DNA of 64,000 nucleotides from Ceratothoa steindachneri (lineage: Eukaryota; Arthropoda; Malacostraca; Isopoda; Cymothoidae). The stretch spans positions 70,136,286 to 70,200,285 of the forward strand of contig OZ018321.1 of the NCBI GenBank assembly GCA_963969495.1, in the 5' to 3' direction. Under the pieces are notes generated by a model. It searched no databases and had not been told where the DNA came from. It saw nothing but the letters and a program-made list of their open reading frames with translations. Position 1 is the first letter of the stretch. Every line of letters begins with the position of its first letter. Positions 22,674-35,235 of the stretch are shown here, piece after piece. Made by a program: the position numbers and the translations under genes.

Positions 22674-24025
22674 TGTCGTGGGTTAGCCGAGATTATTACC
22701 TTTTTTTATTTTTTATTATGATTAACAAAGTGGGTCGTACGTTCGTACTTCCAGGGATCCCTTCAGGATCGATCTCTAAGAGCGCTTTTCTTATATGTAT
22801 TCTAATGAAGGAATTTAAAGGGGAGTTCTCTCTTTAATATACTAAATACTGCCAACGCAACTCGTTAAAGGATAATTTGAACACTTGAACCAAAATAGAC
22901 CTGTATTGTACATTAATCAACTCAAACAAAATTAATATATACACGTACAAAACACAACTTAAAAATGGTTCTTAAGTCCCGTTACCGACACTCGGTTTCT
23001 GGTTGCTTTAAGGGACAACAATTAACCTTAAAATTAATTCGTCTTTAAGATATACAAATAATCAACCTTAAACGCACGAGGACATGAAAATAGAATTGAT
23101 TACTCACATAAGGTAGTGCGGTCTACCCAAAGAATCCAAACGAAATTCCTTCATTCGAATATTATCCGGAGAGGCGTCGTAAGTGTAGTTTATTTGCTTC
23201 GAAATAGAGAGCGTTACTTCGAACGAGGGGTGGACGAATGAAGTCAGGCGGAATTTTGAAGCGACAGAGGAGAAGAAGGGACCAAAACAAAATGCCAATT
23301 TAAGAGGCGATGCGTCTGGCGTTTATGACATTGAAAGGTTTTCTCAGACAAAGCTTGAAGATGGCTATATGATTTTCTAGCGATTTGGTTTCGCTGGTAG
23401 AGCTTCTCTTTTGGGTGAGAAATGTATCTAGTTTGGAGTGTCAAACTCAGATAGGGTAAGATCACTTGACGATCTTCGGTAATCAAACTGTGTCGATTAT
23501 GCTTATGGCAATCTGTCATTGCCCAAGAAAAAGAAAGTCCTTCCTCACTTGCCGGGGGAAGTCTATCCCGGCAAGTTCTTATCGATGTCGTGACGAAACG
23601 AAAAGTCTGCTTTTTCTCCTGACGAACAGTTTTATACTATAATTACTACCCAGAAGTAATGGGGGGAAAGGGGGGTAGCAAGGGAAGACCCGAAGGTGCC
23701 CTGGCTTTCGGGCGTCTGTTATTTCTCTTTCTAGACCTTTTGAACTTAGGGAAACTAGATCTCATGTTGAATCAAAAGAAGTGAGTTCCAATTCAGCTTG
23801 CTTGGCGTCGTATCGCTCTGGGAGAGCGTAATACGAGATTGACAGTTTAATTTTGGACTTGTTGTTTATAAATACACCTTTGGAGGGTAGGCCTTTTGAG
23901 CTGAGGTCAGGAATAACTGTCTCCTAAATTTACCATTTGTATCGTACTGATCTGTTACCGGAGACTTGGTACAGTGGCTTAGAGAAACCTATGTGCGTCT
24001 GTTTTTCTGCGCCATGAGTACGACC

Positions 24026-24108
<83 letters not shown>

Positions 24109-24147
24109 TCGCAACTTCTTAACTGCCTCGGTTAACTCGTATATCTC
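22674..24147 (-). other. Possible solo LTR (weak)
   Basis: The segment starts TGTCGTGGG, the reverse complement of the CGACA end seen in two other LTRs of this window. A possible 5-bp duplication, ATTAT, flanks it (before 22674 and after TCTCTACA at about 24147). The interior 23.1-23.96 kb is more GC-rich than its surroundings. A (TA)n tract lies at 24030-24105. The 5-mer is AT-rich and could recur by chance, and the TGTAGAGA start implied on the minus strand is not shared with the other LTRs. Confidence 0.25.
24030..24105. repeat. (TA)n microsatellite
   Basis: About 75 bp of TA repeats. Sequence 24150-24880 beyond it contains nothing I recognise. Confidence 0.95.
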
Positions 24148-24884
24148 TACAATTATACTTTTTTCTTGAATATCGGAGGAAAAGGTTGCCCATGATACTC
24201 ATTTTCTTCCAATGAGAGCCTAATTAATTCATGAAAATAACAATAATTTGCTATTATTTCTCGACCATTCAATTGAATTATCAGAATACTTCACGAGTTA
24301 AAAATAAAAATTAGTGGCCGGTCTTTCAACAAAGTGCATCAAAAAATGGAGAATTATTTCAGGACGGAATTCGTTGTTTACATTCATTTTCTCGAGGTGA
24401 GAGGCGAACACGACCCATCTCTGCTTCAACGGGCCAAAAAGTAGACTAAATATTTATGCAGAAGATATAGTGAAGATCAAAAAGACGGACTTCCGGCGTT
24501 AGTGGATCTAATATGAGTAAAAGAGAAAGGGCGGTTTCACTCGGTCAATAATGCATTAGTACAGGCATGACTCCTTGCCATGAAAGGCAAGGATTAAAAG
24601 AAATGGTAAGATAAACAGTAATTAATATAATAATAATGACTTTCATCATGATATCAACATTTGTGTGTGTTTAGGGGTATTTAATCAAGTGCAGCGTGAA
24701 TTGTCGATTGTGATGCTGAATCATAAAATTAGTTCATACAAACATACACATATTTATGAGAATGGAAGCTGGAAGCCGTAATTTGAATTAAAGATTTTAT
24801 TTTTCGCATCGTACTTATATAATCAACCGCTTCTCATCAAAGTGTGGTTGGTTTGCATTAACACTCCTCTACATAAAAGACTAC

Positions 24885-25388
24885 AGAAAAAGGCTAATTA
24901 CCAGTATCCCTTTTTCAATCCCCCCACCCCAAGGACCTTAAATATACACATCTATCCACCTCTCCTCTTAACATTATCCCCCCAAATATGATAAACTAAT
25001 ACGAAACGAGGCTACACTAAATATCCTTGGGATATACATACATACATAAACAAATCACATTGCACCGTAGCCCCGACATATCTTTATAATTACTAAATAA
25101 ATGCTATACATATGTACACTTTTATATACACATCCACCGAAATGAATAAGAAATGCCATATTACTTTCTAACAAGCAAAACAACCCAAACTACATGCCAC
25201 CATACAATGGTACCCCATAATGGAACCTATTCTCTTCTATACTGTTCAACATATTCTTCCAATTCAAGCCAATCCACAATACTCATCTCTTAAAAGTAAA
25301 ATCATATGGAAAATACGAACACAGCAACATAAATACAGCCAAGAAAGACATCGAGATGATGGCACCTCTCACCAAATTATTTACAAAA
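24885..25388. other. A/C-rich, G-poor segment
   Basis: On the plus strand G is strikingly scarce and A, C and T dominate, with runs such as AATCCCCCCACCCC. No gene found. It resumes after the LINE remnant at 26480-27240, so the two parts may once have been continuous. Confidence 0.5.
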
Positions 25389-25389
25389 C

Positions 25390-26420
25390 TTTAGAGGACG
25401 TTATTGTTCCTGAAGACAAAGTGTGATGCTAATTATTATATACCTACTAGTTTAAGAGAGTTTTGGAGAATCTTTTTTGTCAGTTGTAAGGGAATAAAAT
25501 TCGGATCATTAGATAAACTAAATTATAGATGGCCAACAATGATTTTGAAAACATCGTTCATGTTTACCCAATTTGCTAGAATATTTTTTAGATATGATTG
25601 AAAAATATGATCGTCATAAGGCCGTCGATATAATTTGCCTTAATTTTAAAATTGCTTTTGATTCGGTTCCCAATAGTATGCTTATAGAAAAGCTTAAAGC
25701 ATAAGGTTTAAGAGCTACCTTATTGCGATGGTACGAGAACCATTATATATTCCCTAAATAAAAAGTTGTGATAATTGTCTAATTATCAGAATGGGCCAAA
25801 TTCAGTAGCGGCGTAGCTCAATGGTCAGTCAGCCTTGCTCCTGTATTATTTTTTTTCTTCGTAACAACTTAGACTCAAGACTATTAAGCAAGTTTACCAA
25901 GTTCGCGGAACATACTTAACTAGGTCATATAGCTGAGAATGACTCAATTCGAGCAGAAATATAGATTCAAACACGATATTTGATTGGTCGCTTATATGGA
26001 TTTTTTTATTATAATTAGGTGGTCATCGATTAGAAAACGTGCCAGAAGAACGTGATCCCGGTGTATTAATTACAAATTTAATATTAAAAAAATATTAGTT
26101 GCATTGTTTAAATCACGAGTGCGTCCACAGGTCAAATATGCCGCTTATCTTTGGTCTATGTCTGTAAAAGGATATCGCCAGATTAGAGTAACTATAGGAA
26201 GGGTGGCAAAGCTCATTTTGGAACTTCGAAACAAACCCTATGATTACAGAATTAAAGAATTGGAATTTCTCACGCCCTAAATTATAGCACTATCTGACGA
26301 ATATCCTTGTTCACATAAAATTTGTCATCTTGGCATACACACTCTTCTAGCTCATGTAGTTTAAATCGTGTGTGCCAACATATTTAAAAATAAATTAGAC
26401 GACCACCTACCTATTTATTA
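25390..26420 (+). pseudogene. Heavily eroded CR1-like reverse transcriptase
   Basis: Pieces of a LINE RT can be followed in order. 'KCDANYYIPTSLREF' corresponds to the NYRPISLTS block. 'KAVDIICLNFKIAFDSVPN' is the first palm motif with its Asp position changed to Asn. 'AQWSVSLAPVLF' corresponds to PQGSVLGPLLF, and 'SKFTKFAEHT' to FADDTKL. 'VRPQVKYAA' and 'LELRNKPYDYRIKELEFL' represent the C-terminal region. Multiple stops and frameshifts, and no 3' end recognised. It is the oldest-looking CR1 copy here. Confidence 0.75.
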
Positions 26421-26479
26421 AATGATATGTCATAAAATAAGAGTATTAACATGCTACGTTTTCTTTTTACTCTAGAAGT

Positions 26480-27240
26480 CCTATAAAGCTCTCCTTACCT
26501 TACGCTCTCCACTTTCTCTACGACGAACCATAAAGTGGCGCAAAGGGTCTTTACTTGTCTTGATTCATATAATTCTATTGCACAACTAAAACTATGGCCC
26601 TCAAAAGAAAGAAGAGAAGTCTTCCAACAAAAAAACAGTAACATAATTGACTTTACATAAGCCCGAATTTACCACCAGCCTAACTATCATCTGATTACAA
26701 AAATCACCGTATTGTACTAAATAAAATACCAATAAAATTACGCTCCACTGATGATAGACAAAACACCTTGAAACACAAATATAAAACTCAGTGTCCTATA
26801 TACTCTAACAAGGAGATTAAAATGTAACTCTAAATACCTGATAAAACCATTTATTTGAACAAGACTGAATTATAAATCAAATGCCTGACACCAAACCACT
26901 AATAATTCTACATAAACATACTCAAAATATGACTCAAATAAAGCCCTTAAAACAACCACCTATTCTAGACAAACCTACCCTAAACCAAGCTCTCCTTAGA
27001 AAAAAAAAATTTCCCCAACACATAAACTTAAACATGATTAGGCAGGCAGGTCTACACCATGACACGCTAGAAATCTTACCTACGCCACAGCGTCGACGCA
27101 ACCCATTCAACATACTTTAATTGAATTTACACCTCCATAACTATCACTTTACACAACGTAACAAATAACATACTCACTTGCCATACATACAAACTCACTC
27201 CCAATCATGATCATTACGCACTTACCTACTCCAGACATAG
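26480..27240. other. A/C-rich, G-poor segment
   Basis: Same unusual strand composition as 24885-25388. The frame 26881-27120 (79 codons) has no recognisable motif. Strand asymmetry of this kind is typical of mitochondrial DNA, but I could not recognise any mitochondrial gene. Confidence 0.45.
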
Positions 27241-30200
27241 CAAAGGAAGAATCTCCTTTCCTCAGACATCTGCGAGGTAGGAGAAAGGAGTAAGTGTAGT
27301 TGGTGTCCTGCTTTAAAGTCACAAGCTGCTGCCTTTTACCTCAGTTGTCCTTCCCTAAATATTTGAAGAAGTTTTCTAAATTTCATTTAGGTTCATTTAC
27401 GCTTTGCTCTATCTATTTAACACGTCTTATACCCTTAACAGAATCGTTGCAACCATCTTTGAATAAAGAACTCCCTCCAAAACTGAAATACATCTTATAA
27501 ACAAACATCCTATAAACCAAATAGCCACAAAACGGCCCACGTTGAGAACGTCCCTAAGATAATACTAAACACCTAAGAACACCATGTCCAAACTTAAAAT
27601 CTAGAGACAAACCCACACATGTCCTCAGTAGGACAATTGTGGTTGTGGCCATCTGCTATCGCGACCTTTCTTGAAGACATGAACTTGACATAAAGAACAG
27701 TCAGGGGATGACAAAATATAGTTAAATACAATCTATTCTAATATAAATACACTAAAATATTTATACATATGAATAAATAGAATTGTACTGTGATATGAAT
27801 TTTTAAAAGCTTATCATAACTTAGAATCAGGGTTGCATGTTTTTTTTCGACTCTGTCTCCACTCTTTGTAAAAACTGACTCCGACTTCATAACCCTTGTA
27901 GACAAGTGGCAGGCCAAGGAGAGTTGCACGCCTTCATGGTCGCTAGTAGCGCAAATTTTCTTATTGGATGATAGGCTTTTATTCATTTGTACTTCGTCTA
28001 TCATTACCATTTATTATACAATACTTTATTCCCTAACTTAAATTTTTTTTGTTTAAGTCTTAATAGTGATAAAAATCAAATAATGTTTTGTGTATATTCT
28101 CTGAATAGGCAAATTATTGCTTGAAACAATCTGATTGACCTTTTGGCGAATCTCCTATTTCGTTATTAAAATTAATCACAAAATATGTGAATAGTTTATA
28201 TTTCATTATCATCAATTTTTATCATCCATCTCTGGGTATAAAGACCTCACAAAGAATTTTTCACTGATTAAAGTCCAGCTTACCATGCAATTTCTCCATC
28301 AAAGGAATCTATACAAGGTCGTTCTCTGGGTCTCTAAATGTATCAATGAGTCCGGTTTAGGATTTAAATCTTCAGTTAAAAGCTAATGAAAACCTGAAAA
28401 GATTATTTTTCATGTGTTGGGTCAAATGCTGAAGTAGTGGTACTAGGAACATCTGTCTAGCGGTATATATGATGATTTAATTGTAGGACGCAGATGGGAA
28501 TAGGTTAGGTTAAGAAAGTTTGTAAAAACGTTTTATCTGATTCAGTTAGGCTGAAGGAATCTGTAAAGAACTTGTGTAAAAGGCGACGATTAGCATTTAA
28601 AATGATGCAGTAAATCAGACCAAATAGAAATGGAAAGCTGTGATTGAAAAGGTTTGAACGGGTTATTGTGTCCTTGTATTTAGAAGGGCGAATTATTTAT
28701 TAGGAGAGGTGTGACTAGTATATTTTTAACTGGCTCTAGTTTAGAATTTTGAGCAAAATACATGGAATTTAATTTCCATATTAAAAATATTATTTTTTTT
28801 ATTTCACAACAGTAAAAAGAACAGGAATGTTTTTTCACGAACAAGGAGGAAATTAGAACAGGAGCACGTTTAAACGAAAGTTGGAAATGTTAGAGATCCT
28901 CATTTTTTTCCTTCTTGGAACAACTACAAAATAGCTTAGCACATTCTGTTGAGTTGCTTCCACTTGACACAAATTTGTTAGCATTGAATGGGAGATAAAG
29001 TATAAATGAGTTTGAACCTGAGGAAGAATTCAAGTTACATTAATCCAAATATGATTCAGTTAATATGATATATATGATAGATTGGGAAGATGCTGGTCGT
29101 AGCAGCAAAAATAATGTATTAACGAGATTTTAGCTGACAAAAATGAAGTTACTAACTATGAGGCTAGTGAAATAGATAGAGTCAAAGTATTTTAGCTCTC
29201 CTATTAAAATATTGACAGAATAATCTAAAAGTATTTCTCTTCAACAAAATTAGAACAAAAATAATATAGTTGCGATCGAATTATTTACAGAACATTAACT
29301 ACCTTTTCCGTACCGAAAAACACAACGACTAGAACTAGTTAAAGAGGAATTTAATGGAGCGTTTTTTTATGGAATAGACTCAGGTTGTCTTTTATTTATC
29401 GATCATATATGTGTGGGAAGCACTAGCTTGCAACGTAAGGCTAGTGTATCGATCAAATCTCCAACTTGAAAAAGACGTTACAATGCAGGGAAGTAATTCT
29501 CGACAACGCACTCTAGAGTTTAGTGAGATTAGAAGCAGAATAAAATTTAGAGATTTTTCCTATCAAAAGACAACGTGATTAACAACAAATTATGAAGAGT
29601 TTCCATATCGCGATACAAGAGTTCCCAATGCTGAAAATGTGTGGCTTTATTTGAAGTGGCATTCTAAAAAGCATCAACTCATCGGTGCAAATATGCCACG
29701 TTTAGACAAACACTCATTAGAAAAGCTCTGCCTAGGGAATATTCCAATGAACTTGGCAAAAATTTGCAACTTCAATTTTGGTAATAAAATTATAAATAGG
29801 TGCGTTATAGCAGAATAAGTGATCAGATTCAAAATAAGTTGTAGTCAATCCTCCAAGGTAAATATCTTTACCCCTCACACCACAAAAAAGTGAGAAGTCG
29901 TCTATGTACATATAGAGAGTGCACCTGGAATAACTTCTAGCAGCATTGTCTACTCAATAATTACAACACTGTAGATATATTCACATAAAACTGAGAACAA
30001 AACTCAACCCTGTTAGGGAAGCAGGTTATTGAAAAGGTGTTCGCCATTGGAGGTAAAGTTCCGTTGGCGACTTTCAGCTGAAATGCTTTTTAACTGAAAT
30101 GCTAGGGAAGGAGCTTCCTGGCTAGATAATGGACAAACTGGTTAGGAAGGATTTCAGTTTGGAGACAGGGTGATCTGCGTTGGCAATAACACCTCACAGG

Positions 30201-31710
30201 AGAACGTGAAGCGAGTCAAGGATAATACTTGCAAAAATTTATGTAGTATGCATCCTCTCCACTGCAAACATGATTCTCTTATTGAGTGGGAGAGACATAT
30301 GCCCATTAAAAGAGCAGAAAACGGATCTCTCAACCATGCAGAATCCTGCTCACACCCTTAAGAGCTTCACAATTTGCTGAGTGGTGGGTGTGCAAAGCGC
30401 CCAAACATTGGAGAAGTGGAAGCCAGTACCGCGGAAATTAGTAAACCAGATAAAACGCGACGGCTGCATCAATCGAACTATCCTGCTTAAATGTGAAAGT
30501 GATGCTGTCCATGAAAGCACATACGAATTGCCTCTCAACTTCGTAACCTCAGCAAAAGAGAAAATATTGGATAAGCAATCACTTACGTCGAGTTTATCGA
30601 CCATTTTCCATCCTCAGTTGGCCTACAAAGACGCATAAAGTTTACTAAATGAAGCCTTTCTTAGACATAGGTGCGTAAAATTCTCCAGGTTATGTACACC
30701 ACAGTCCTCTTCTTCAAACTGTTCCGCTAGTACCCGTTAACTACGTCTGCACGTGTAGATCTCCTAAATGATTATCTGCTCTTATGGAGGCTAAAAAGGA
30801 GAAAGTACGTAGAAAGCAGGCTTATAACTCGGCGTCACCCCCACTTCATCGAAATCTACGGACAGGTAAATGTACAACAAATTGGGAAATTACAGTTTTT
30901 TCAGGTGGAGCTGGTGGCTTCCGTCTGAAGTGAAGCATAGTTCGGCAGATATAGAACAGAGACCACGTACACACTTGTCAGAACCACTTTTCGGTGCGGA
31001 GAAGGGTTTAAAAATCCTTAAATTCTGTAGAGTGGGCAAAATGAAATCCCGAAGGAAGGAGGATAAATGAGATTAAATGGAAATGGGCCATCGCAGCTGC
31101 CTCAATTAGCCCAGGACTCCACTGCATATAAATTTTAGGATATTGCCTTTCGGAACTATTTAAAGTAGTTGTTGCGATCCTTGTAGGAAAACGTTTTCAA
31201 TATAGATACAATAAAATATGATTATTCTTACTATTGTTATCTGCTATCGCTTATGCTTATTTAGTTTATTACTTTTCTTGAGTTGTTTAGTTGGCCAATG
31301 AGAAGTTTTAAAATTTCATCTGATGAGGGGCAATCTCCTAAATGCTGATAGCTACCCAGTTAATATCCTTTTTTGCAGGATCAGAACATTTGGAAGGCAT
31401 CCTACCATTTGCTCTCAGGTAATCTGTCAGTGCTCAAGATAAGTAACCAATATATGGACGTTTATTTATTGGCTCCTTTCTGATATTTTTCTACCACTCA
31501 CTATCAATAATCCTAGCCTCTTGGTATTTGCTGGTGACAACATTTCACTAATTTTCAAGCCGATATTTAAAATAATACTTAATTGGAAAAAGCTTGTTAA
31601 TAGCATTTTAGGAGGGTACATAAATGAATTTTTTTAATCTAAAATTATTGTCACATACTAGATGGAGATCGAAAAGGGGAAAGGGAGGCCATATTGCTAT
31701 TTTATAAGAG
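27241..31710. other. AT-rich DNA, no gene recognised
   Basis: About 4.5 kb without recognisable motifs. Two adjacent plus-strand frames at 30170-30361 and 30381-30638 have fairly ordinary amino-acid composition (Cys-containing 'NTCKNLCSMHPLHC'; 'KWKPVPRKLVNQIKRDGC') and may be relics of an unidentified coding sequence. Confidence 0.45.

Positions 31711-31713
<3 letters not shown>

Positions 31714-31746
<33 letters not shown>
31714..31746. repeat. Short (TA)n tract
   Basis: About 30 bp of TA repeats at the 3' side of a minus-strand PLE fragment. Confidence 0.9.
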
Positions 31747-31749
<3 letters not shown>

Positions 31750-32645
31750 TATATTAGTGTAGATGGGTAGCAGTCTTTCTTGAATGTAAATTTTGTTGAA
31801 GACCTTGGTGTAATTCGTCTTAGTTAATTTCCTTTGGCAACTTTCTATTCTTCTAACTGTCTTTTTTATTCCATCTTGTAGATGGTAGATCACTTATCCT
31901 GTATTCTAAAAACTAAACTAAATTGCTGAGCTTTCGATCTTATTCGATCATTATCGGAGCCTCTTGATATATTCTTTCCTCCTATACCAATGTAATGTAC
32001 ATTCGGAATCAGAGTGAATGAAAGAAAACGATTTTTAGGTGGTATTTATTCCGCCTGGTTGATCATAACGTTAGAGAAGAAGAGCCAATCTGGTGAGTAG
32101 AATTTTAAAACGACTTTAATGTTCGATTCCAGTTTAACGCTTGAATATTGATGGCCGGCTTTTCTTTTTTTATTAATATGGATTCTAAGATGTTGAGCTT
32201 AGCGTAATTTCCTTCTTTTCTTTTAATTATAGTGTTGTTAACTAGAATATCTCTCGTTAGAGTGATGTCATGCGCAGTCTTCATATGATTTTTAGGTCCT
32301 CCGCTTTGCAGATGCATCGGTAAACGTCTCGAAAGTGTGGTAGTTGCTATGCCAATATATTGAGAGTTATTATAAAGCTTGCAGTCTTTCTTGTGGCAGA
32401 TGAACTCGTAAACTATGTTGGTTAACTTGAGATTTGAGGAGTTTTGGCAACTGTTGTTTTTCATAAGGAGATTGTTGGCTTTTGTTGTTTTATAGTAAAT
32501 AATCAGTTGAATTTTATCTATTTGCTTTTTAACCTTGATGTTATGGTTAATAATCTCCTTGATGTTTTTTTCATCAATTTTATAGGCCGTGGACACTGGT
32601 TTCTGTAGTACAGTTTGATGTTGTTTACTGTGCCCTGATTACTTT
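31747..32645 (-). mobile_element. 3' fragment of a second Penelope-like element family
   Basis: It contains the GIY-YIG nuclease pseudogene (32105-32596). Downstream sequence on the minus strand has a hammerhead-like segment at about 31927-31962 (GATAATGA, a TCGAATAAGA stem-loop, then TCGAAAGC). It ends at a TA tract, as the other PLE does. The RT domain is absent. On the upstream side PLE-like sequence can be read to about 32645. Confidence 0.8.
32105..32596 (-). pseudogene. GIY-YIG endonuclease C-terminal domain of a PLE
   Basis: 163 codons without the RT. 'NIVYEFICHKKDC' followed by 'SQYIGIATTTLSRRL' is the GIY-YIG core with a Cys-rich linker. 'MHLQSGGPKNHMKTAH' supplies conserved His residues, and 'ILESILIKKEKPAIN' carries the catalytic Glu. 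This spacing is typical of PLE nucleases that differ from the 'FYIGQTSK' type at 19.6 kb, so it is a different PLE lineage. The frame is open, but it lacks the polymerase and is therefore a dead 3' piece. The assigned Met is only the first in frame. Confidence 0.85.
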
Positions 32646-32846
32646 TTGCTGTATCCGTATGATTGAAAGCATGCTTGACAAACAACTCCAATCAATTTTA
32701 AATAATCACGTTAAAGATACGGATTTTTTTACCCTATTAGTGGTATTCAGATCGCTATTATTGTTATTATTAATTTTTTAAACACTATGCCCGGGCGAAT
32801 GGCGTTAGTTCTTATGTTTGTTTTATCGTGCTCTCGTTTTGTCCTT

Positions 32847-33790
32847 TCAAGCTGCAATGATGGGTGCTATGTTCGTAGGTTGAGACTGGACAATCGTTTC
32901 CTTGGTTAGGTCTGAATCCACGCTAATTGCCAGCGGTTCATCGTAGATCATCCAGGTTACTTTATAATAGTCCGGCGAGTAGATATAAGCTCCCCCGAGT
33001 GCACCCACCCAAAGTTTGCAATATTTGGGGTTCTTGCGATAGTAGATATGCGAGGAGCTGAGCGTCGGTGGCATTCGATACAACATCTTTGGCAGCAGGG
33101 CAGTGGAAATCCACGATTTTTTAACTATCCGGTAATTATTGCTTCATTGAAGAGTAGAGGCTCTATGGTGATGGAATTCGCCAGGTTAGTAAAGTGAGCA
33201 GCTTGATGCTCTCTTAGGGAATCCATCCTCTTGATGACCATCCTTCTTAGGAGTCGCCGGTTATAAATGTCTCCTTCGTTGGGAGAGGAGCACCCCATTA
33301 CCGGTAACAGGTCTTTTTCTGTAACTTCGGTATTTTTAGATGCCGGCGAACTAGGATTTTCTCGTTATCCTCGTAAATTCTCCCTTCAGTAGAAACGTCT
33401 TCTGTTGTTGCTCTCTCTTCGTTTGTAATCTTTCTCTTTTCTTGATTTGTGGATTCAACCGCCGTGATCAGAAAAGGTCATCAGAATAATTTTTGTGATA
33501 AAAGAATTCATCCTTAAGCGACTTCGAGGTACCTTCTGACATAAACGGCCCAAATACGGTTTCTGCTTTCTCTCGTTTTCTCTACTAAGTCAATGTGCGT
33601 AATATTTGGCCAGTTCCTCTCCATAAAAACTAACTATCTGTTGACATGTTTTAAATAGTAATATTGTTGTTTTTTTTTAGTTAGTTATCTTTAAAATATA
33701 CTCCGTTAACCCTTGGATAACTTTTCCAAACGGCGTTCTCTGCATTTTCTTCAAAATACGCTCCGCTTCTTGGATGGGGATTGGGAGCGT
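32847..33790 (-). pseudogene. Decayed coding sequence of unknown family
   Basis: Successive minus-strand frames read like one protein interrupted by several frameshifts. Around 33740-33640 there is 'ILKKMQRTPFGKVIQGL'. Near 33510 there is 'SLKDEFFYHKNYSDDLF'. At about 33330-33140 there is 'GDIYNRRLLRRMVIKRMDSL' and 'NLANSITIEPLLFNEAI'. The 3' part 32847-33086 has 'YCKLWVGALGGAYIYSPDYY' and ends with TAA or similar after 'PIIAA'. Charged, non-repetitive composition and the continuity of sense across frames indicate a real former gene. I do not recognise it. A mobile element gene or an endogenised viral gene are possibilities I cannot separate. Confidence 0.45.
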
Positions 33791-33841
33791 ACCAGAAGTA
33801 CAGGCGAGCGGCTTAAAGGCTTCGCTTGAATGCGTCTTTTA

Positions 33842-33925
33842 GGGACTCAGGATGGCCTAGTGGATTTGCTGCTAGCTAACAGTGCTCCAGCCGCGTGGGA
33901 AGCTGTTCGAAACTTGCCTACGCTA
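33842..33925 (+). ncRNA. tRNA-Leu-like SINE head (possible)
   Basis: TCAGGATGGCCTAGTGG at 33847-33863 closely resembles the 5' part of eukaryotic tRNA-Leu, and contains a perfect RNA polymerase III A box (TGGCCTAGTGG fits TRGCNNAGYGG). A B-box-like GTTCGAAACTT follows at 33904-33914. The anticodon arm does not fold convincingly and no CCA-ready acceptor stem is seen, so a SINE head or tRNA pseudogene is more likely than a working tRNA. Confidence 0.45.
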
Positions 33926-34049
33926 CGTTCATTCTTTCATTTTTCTTTGCCCCCTTTCCTACTCTCCTATATCAACATGAGTATACATAAAACTATAATT
34001 CTACATAATAATTCAGTAATTATATAGGCTAATAACATAATGGTGGCTA

Positions 34050-35235
34050 GACTCCATTAATAGGACATTTACCTTCTAGTATCGTAGTATTTTACTTATT
34101 TTCAGACTATGAATAAGATATTTGCCTCTTAGGTTACATGCCGTATCATTTTAATAATTTATAGACCCTAAAAACAAGAAATTTGCCTTCAAGTACCAGT
34201 TTGCTCATTTTTAGACTCTATGGACAAGATATTTATCTTCTAGTGCATTCTACTCATTTTTAGACTCTATGAACAAAAGCACGCCTTCCAGTACCATGGC
34301 ACTCATTTTTAGATCTCATTCATATATGAGCAACATGGCATGTGAACATAAATCTTACCTTCCAGTACCATGTTACTCATTTTTAGATATCACTCATATC
34401 TGGGTGACATGCCACGAATGAACAAAGTTCTTGCCTTCTACACCATGTCACTCATTTATGAGTGACAGGTCATCTGAACAAAGTTCTTACCTTCCTGTAC
34501 TATGTCACTCATTTTTCGATGTCACTCATATATGAGTGACATGGCACCATGAACAAAACTCTTGCTTTCCAGAACCATGTCACAAATTATTAGATGTCAC
34601 TCATATGACTCCATGGACAAAAATCTCGCCTTCCAGTACAATGTCACTCATATTTAGATGTCATTTATATATGAGTGACATGGCACCATGAACAAAACCT
34701 TGCTTCCCAGTACCATGTCACTCATTTTTAGGTATGAGTGACATGGCATCGAGAACAAAGTTCTTGCCTTCCACTTCAATGTCACTCATATATGAGTGAC
34801 ATGTCAACATGAACAAAAATCTTCCCTTCCAGAACCATGTCACTCATTTTTAGATGTCCCTCATATATGAGTGACATATCAACATGAACAAAAATCTTGG
34901 CTTCAGAACCATGTCACTCATTTTTAGATGTCACTCATATATGAGTGACATGGCATCATGAACAAAACGTTGTCTTCCAGAACCATGTCACTTATGTATG
35001 AGTGAAATGGCACCATGAACAAAAATATTGCCTTCCAGAACCATGTCACTCATTTTTAGATGTCACGAATGAACAAATTTTTTGCCTTCTAGACCATGTC
35101 ACTCATTTATGAGTGACAGGTCAGCTGAACAAGGTTCTTTCCCTTCAGGTACCATGTCACTTATTTTTCGATGTCACTCATATAGGAGTGACATGGCACC
35201 ATGAACACAATGTTGCCTTCCAGTACCATGCCACA
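34050..35235. repeat. Minisatellite of palindromic units, about 55-75 bp
   Basis: Some 16 imperfect copies of a unit made of ACCATGTCACTCATTTTTAG, a palindromic core containing TCACTCATATATGAGTGA, ACATGGCACCATGAACAAAA and CTTGCCTTCCAG. The full-length unit is about 74 bp and shortened units lack one half of the core. In the best copies the palindrome extends to 24 bp. Copies at the left edge (34050-34260) are most diverged and have lost the palindrome. No coding capacity. Confidence 0.9.

Noticed and set aside
24885..27240. Nuclear mitochondrial insertion
   Set aside because: Composition fits, but no mitochondrial gene or tRNA could be read in any frame; kept only as a composition anomaly.
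34050..35235. CRISPR-like array of regular repeats
   Set aside because: The genome is eukaryotic, the units are contiguous and diverged without unique spacers, and they contain a palindromic core: it is a minisatellite.
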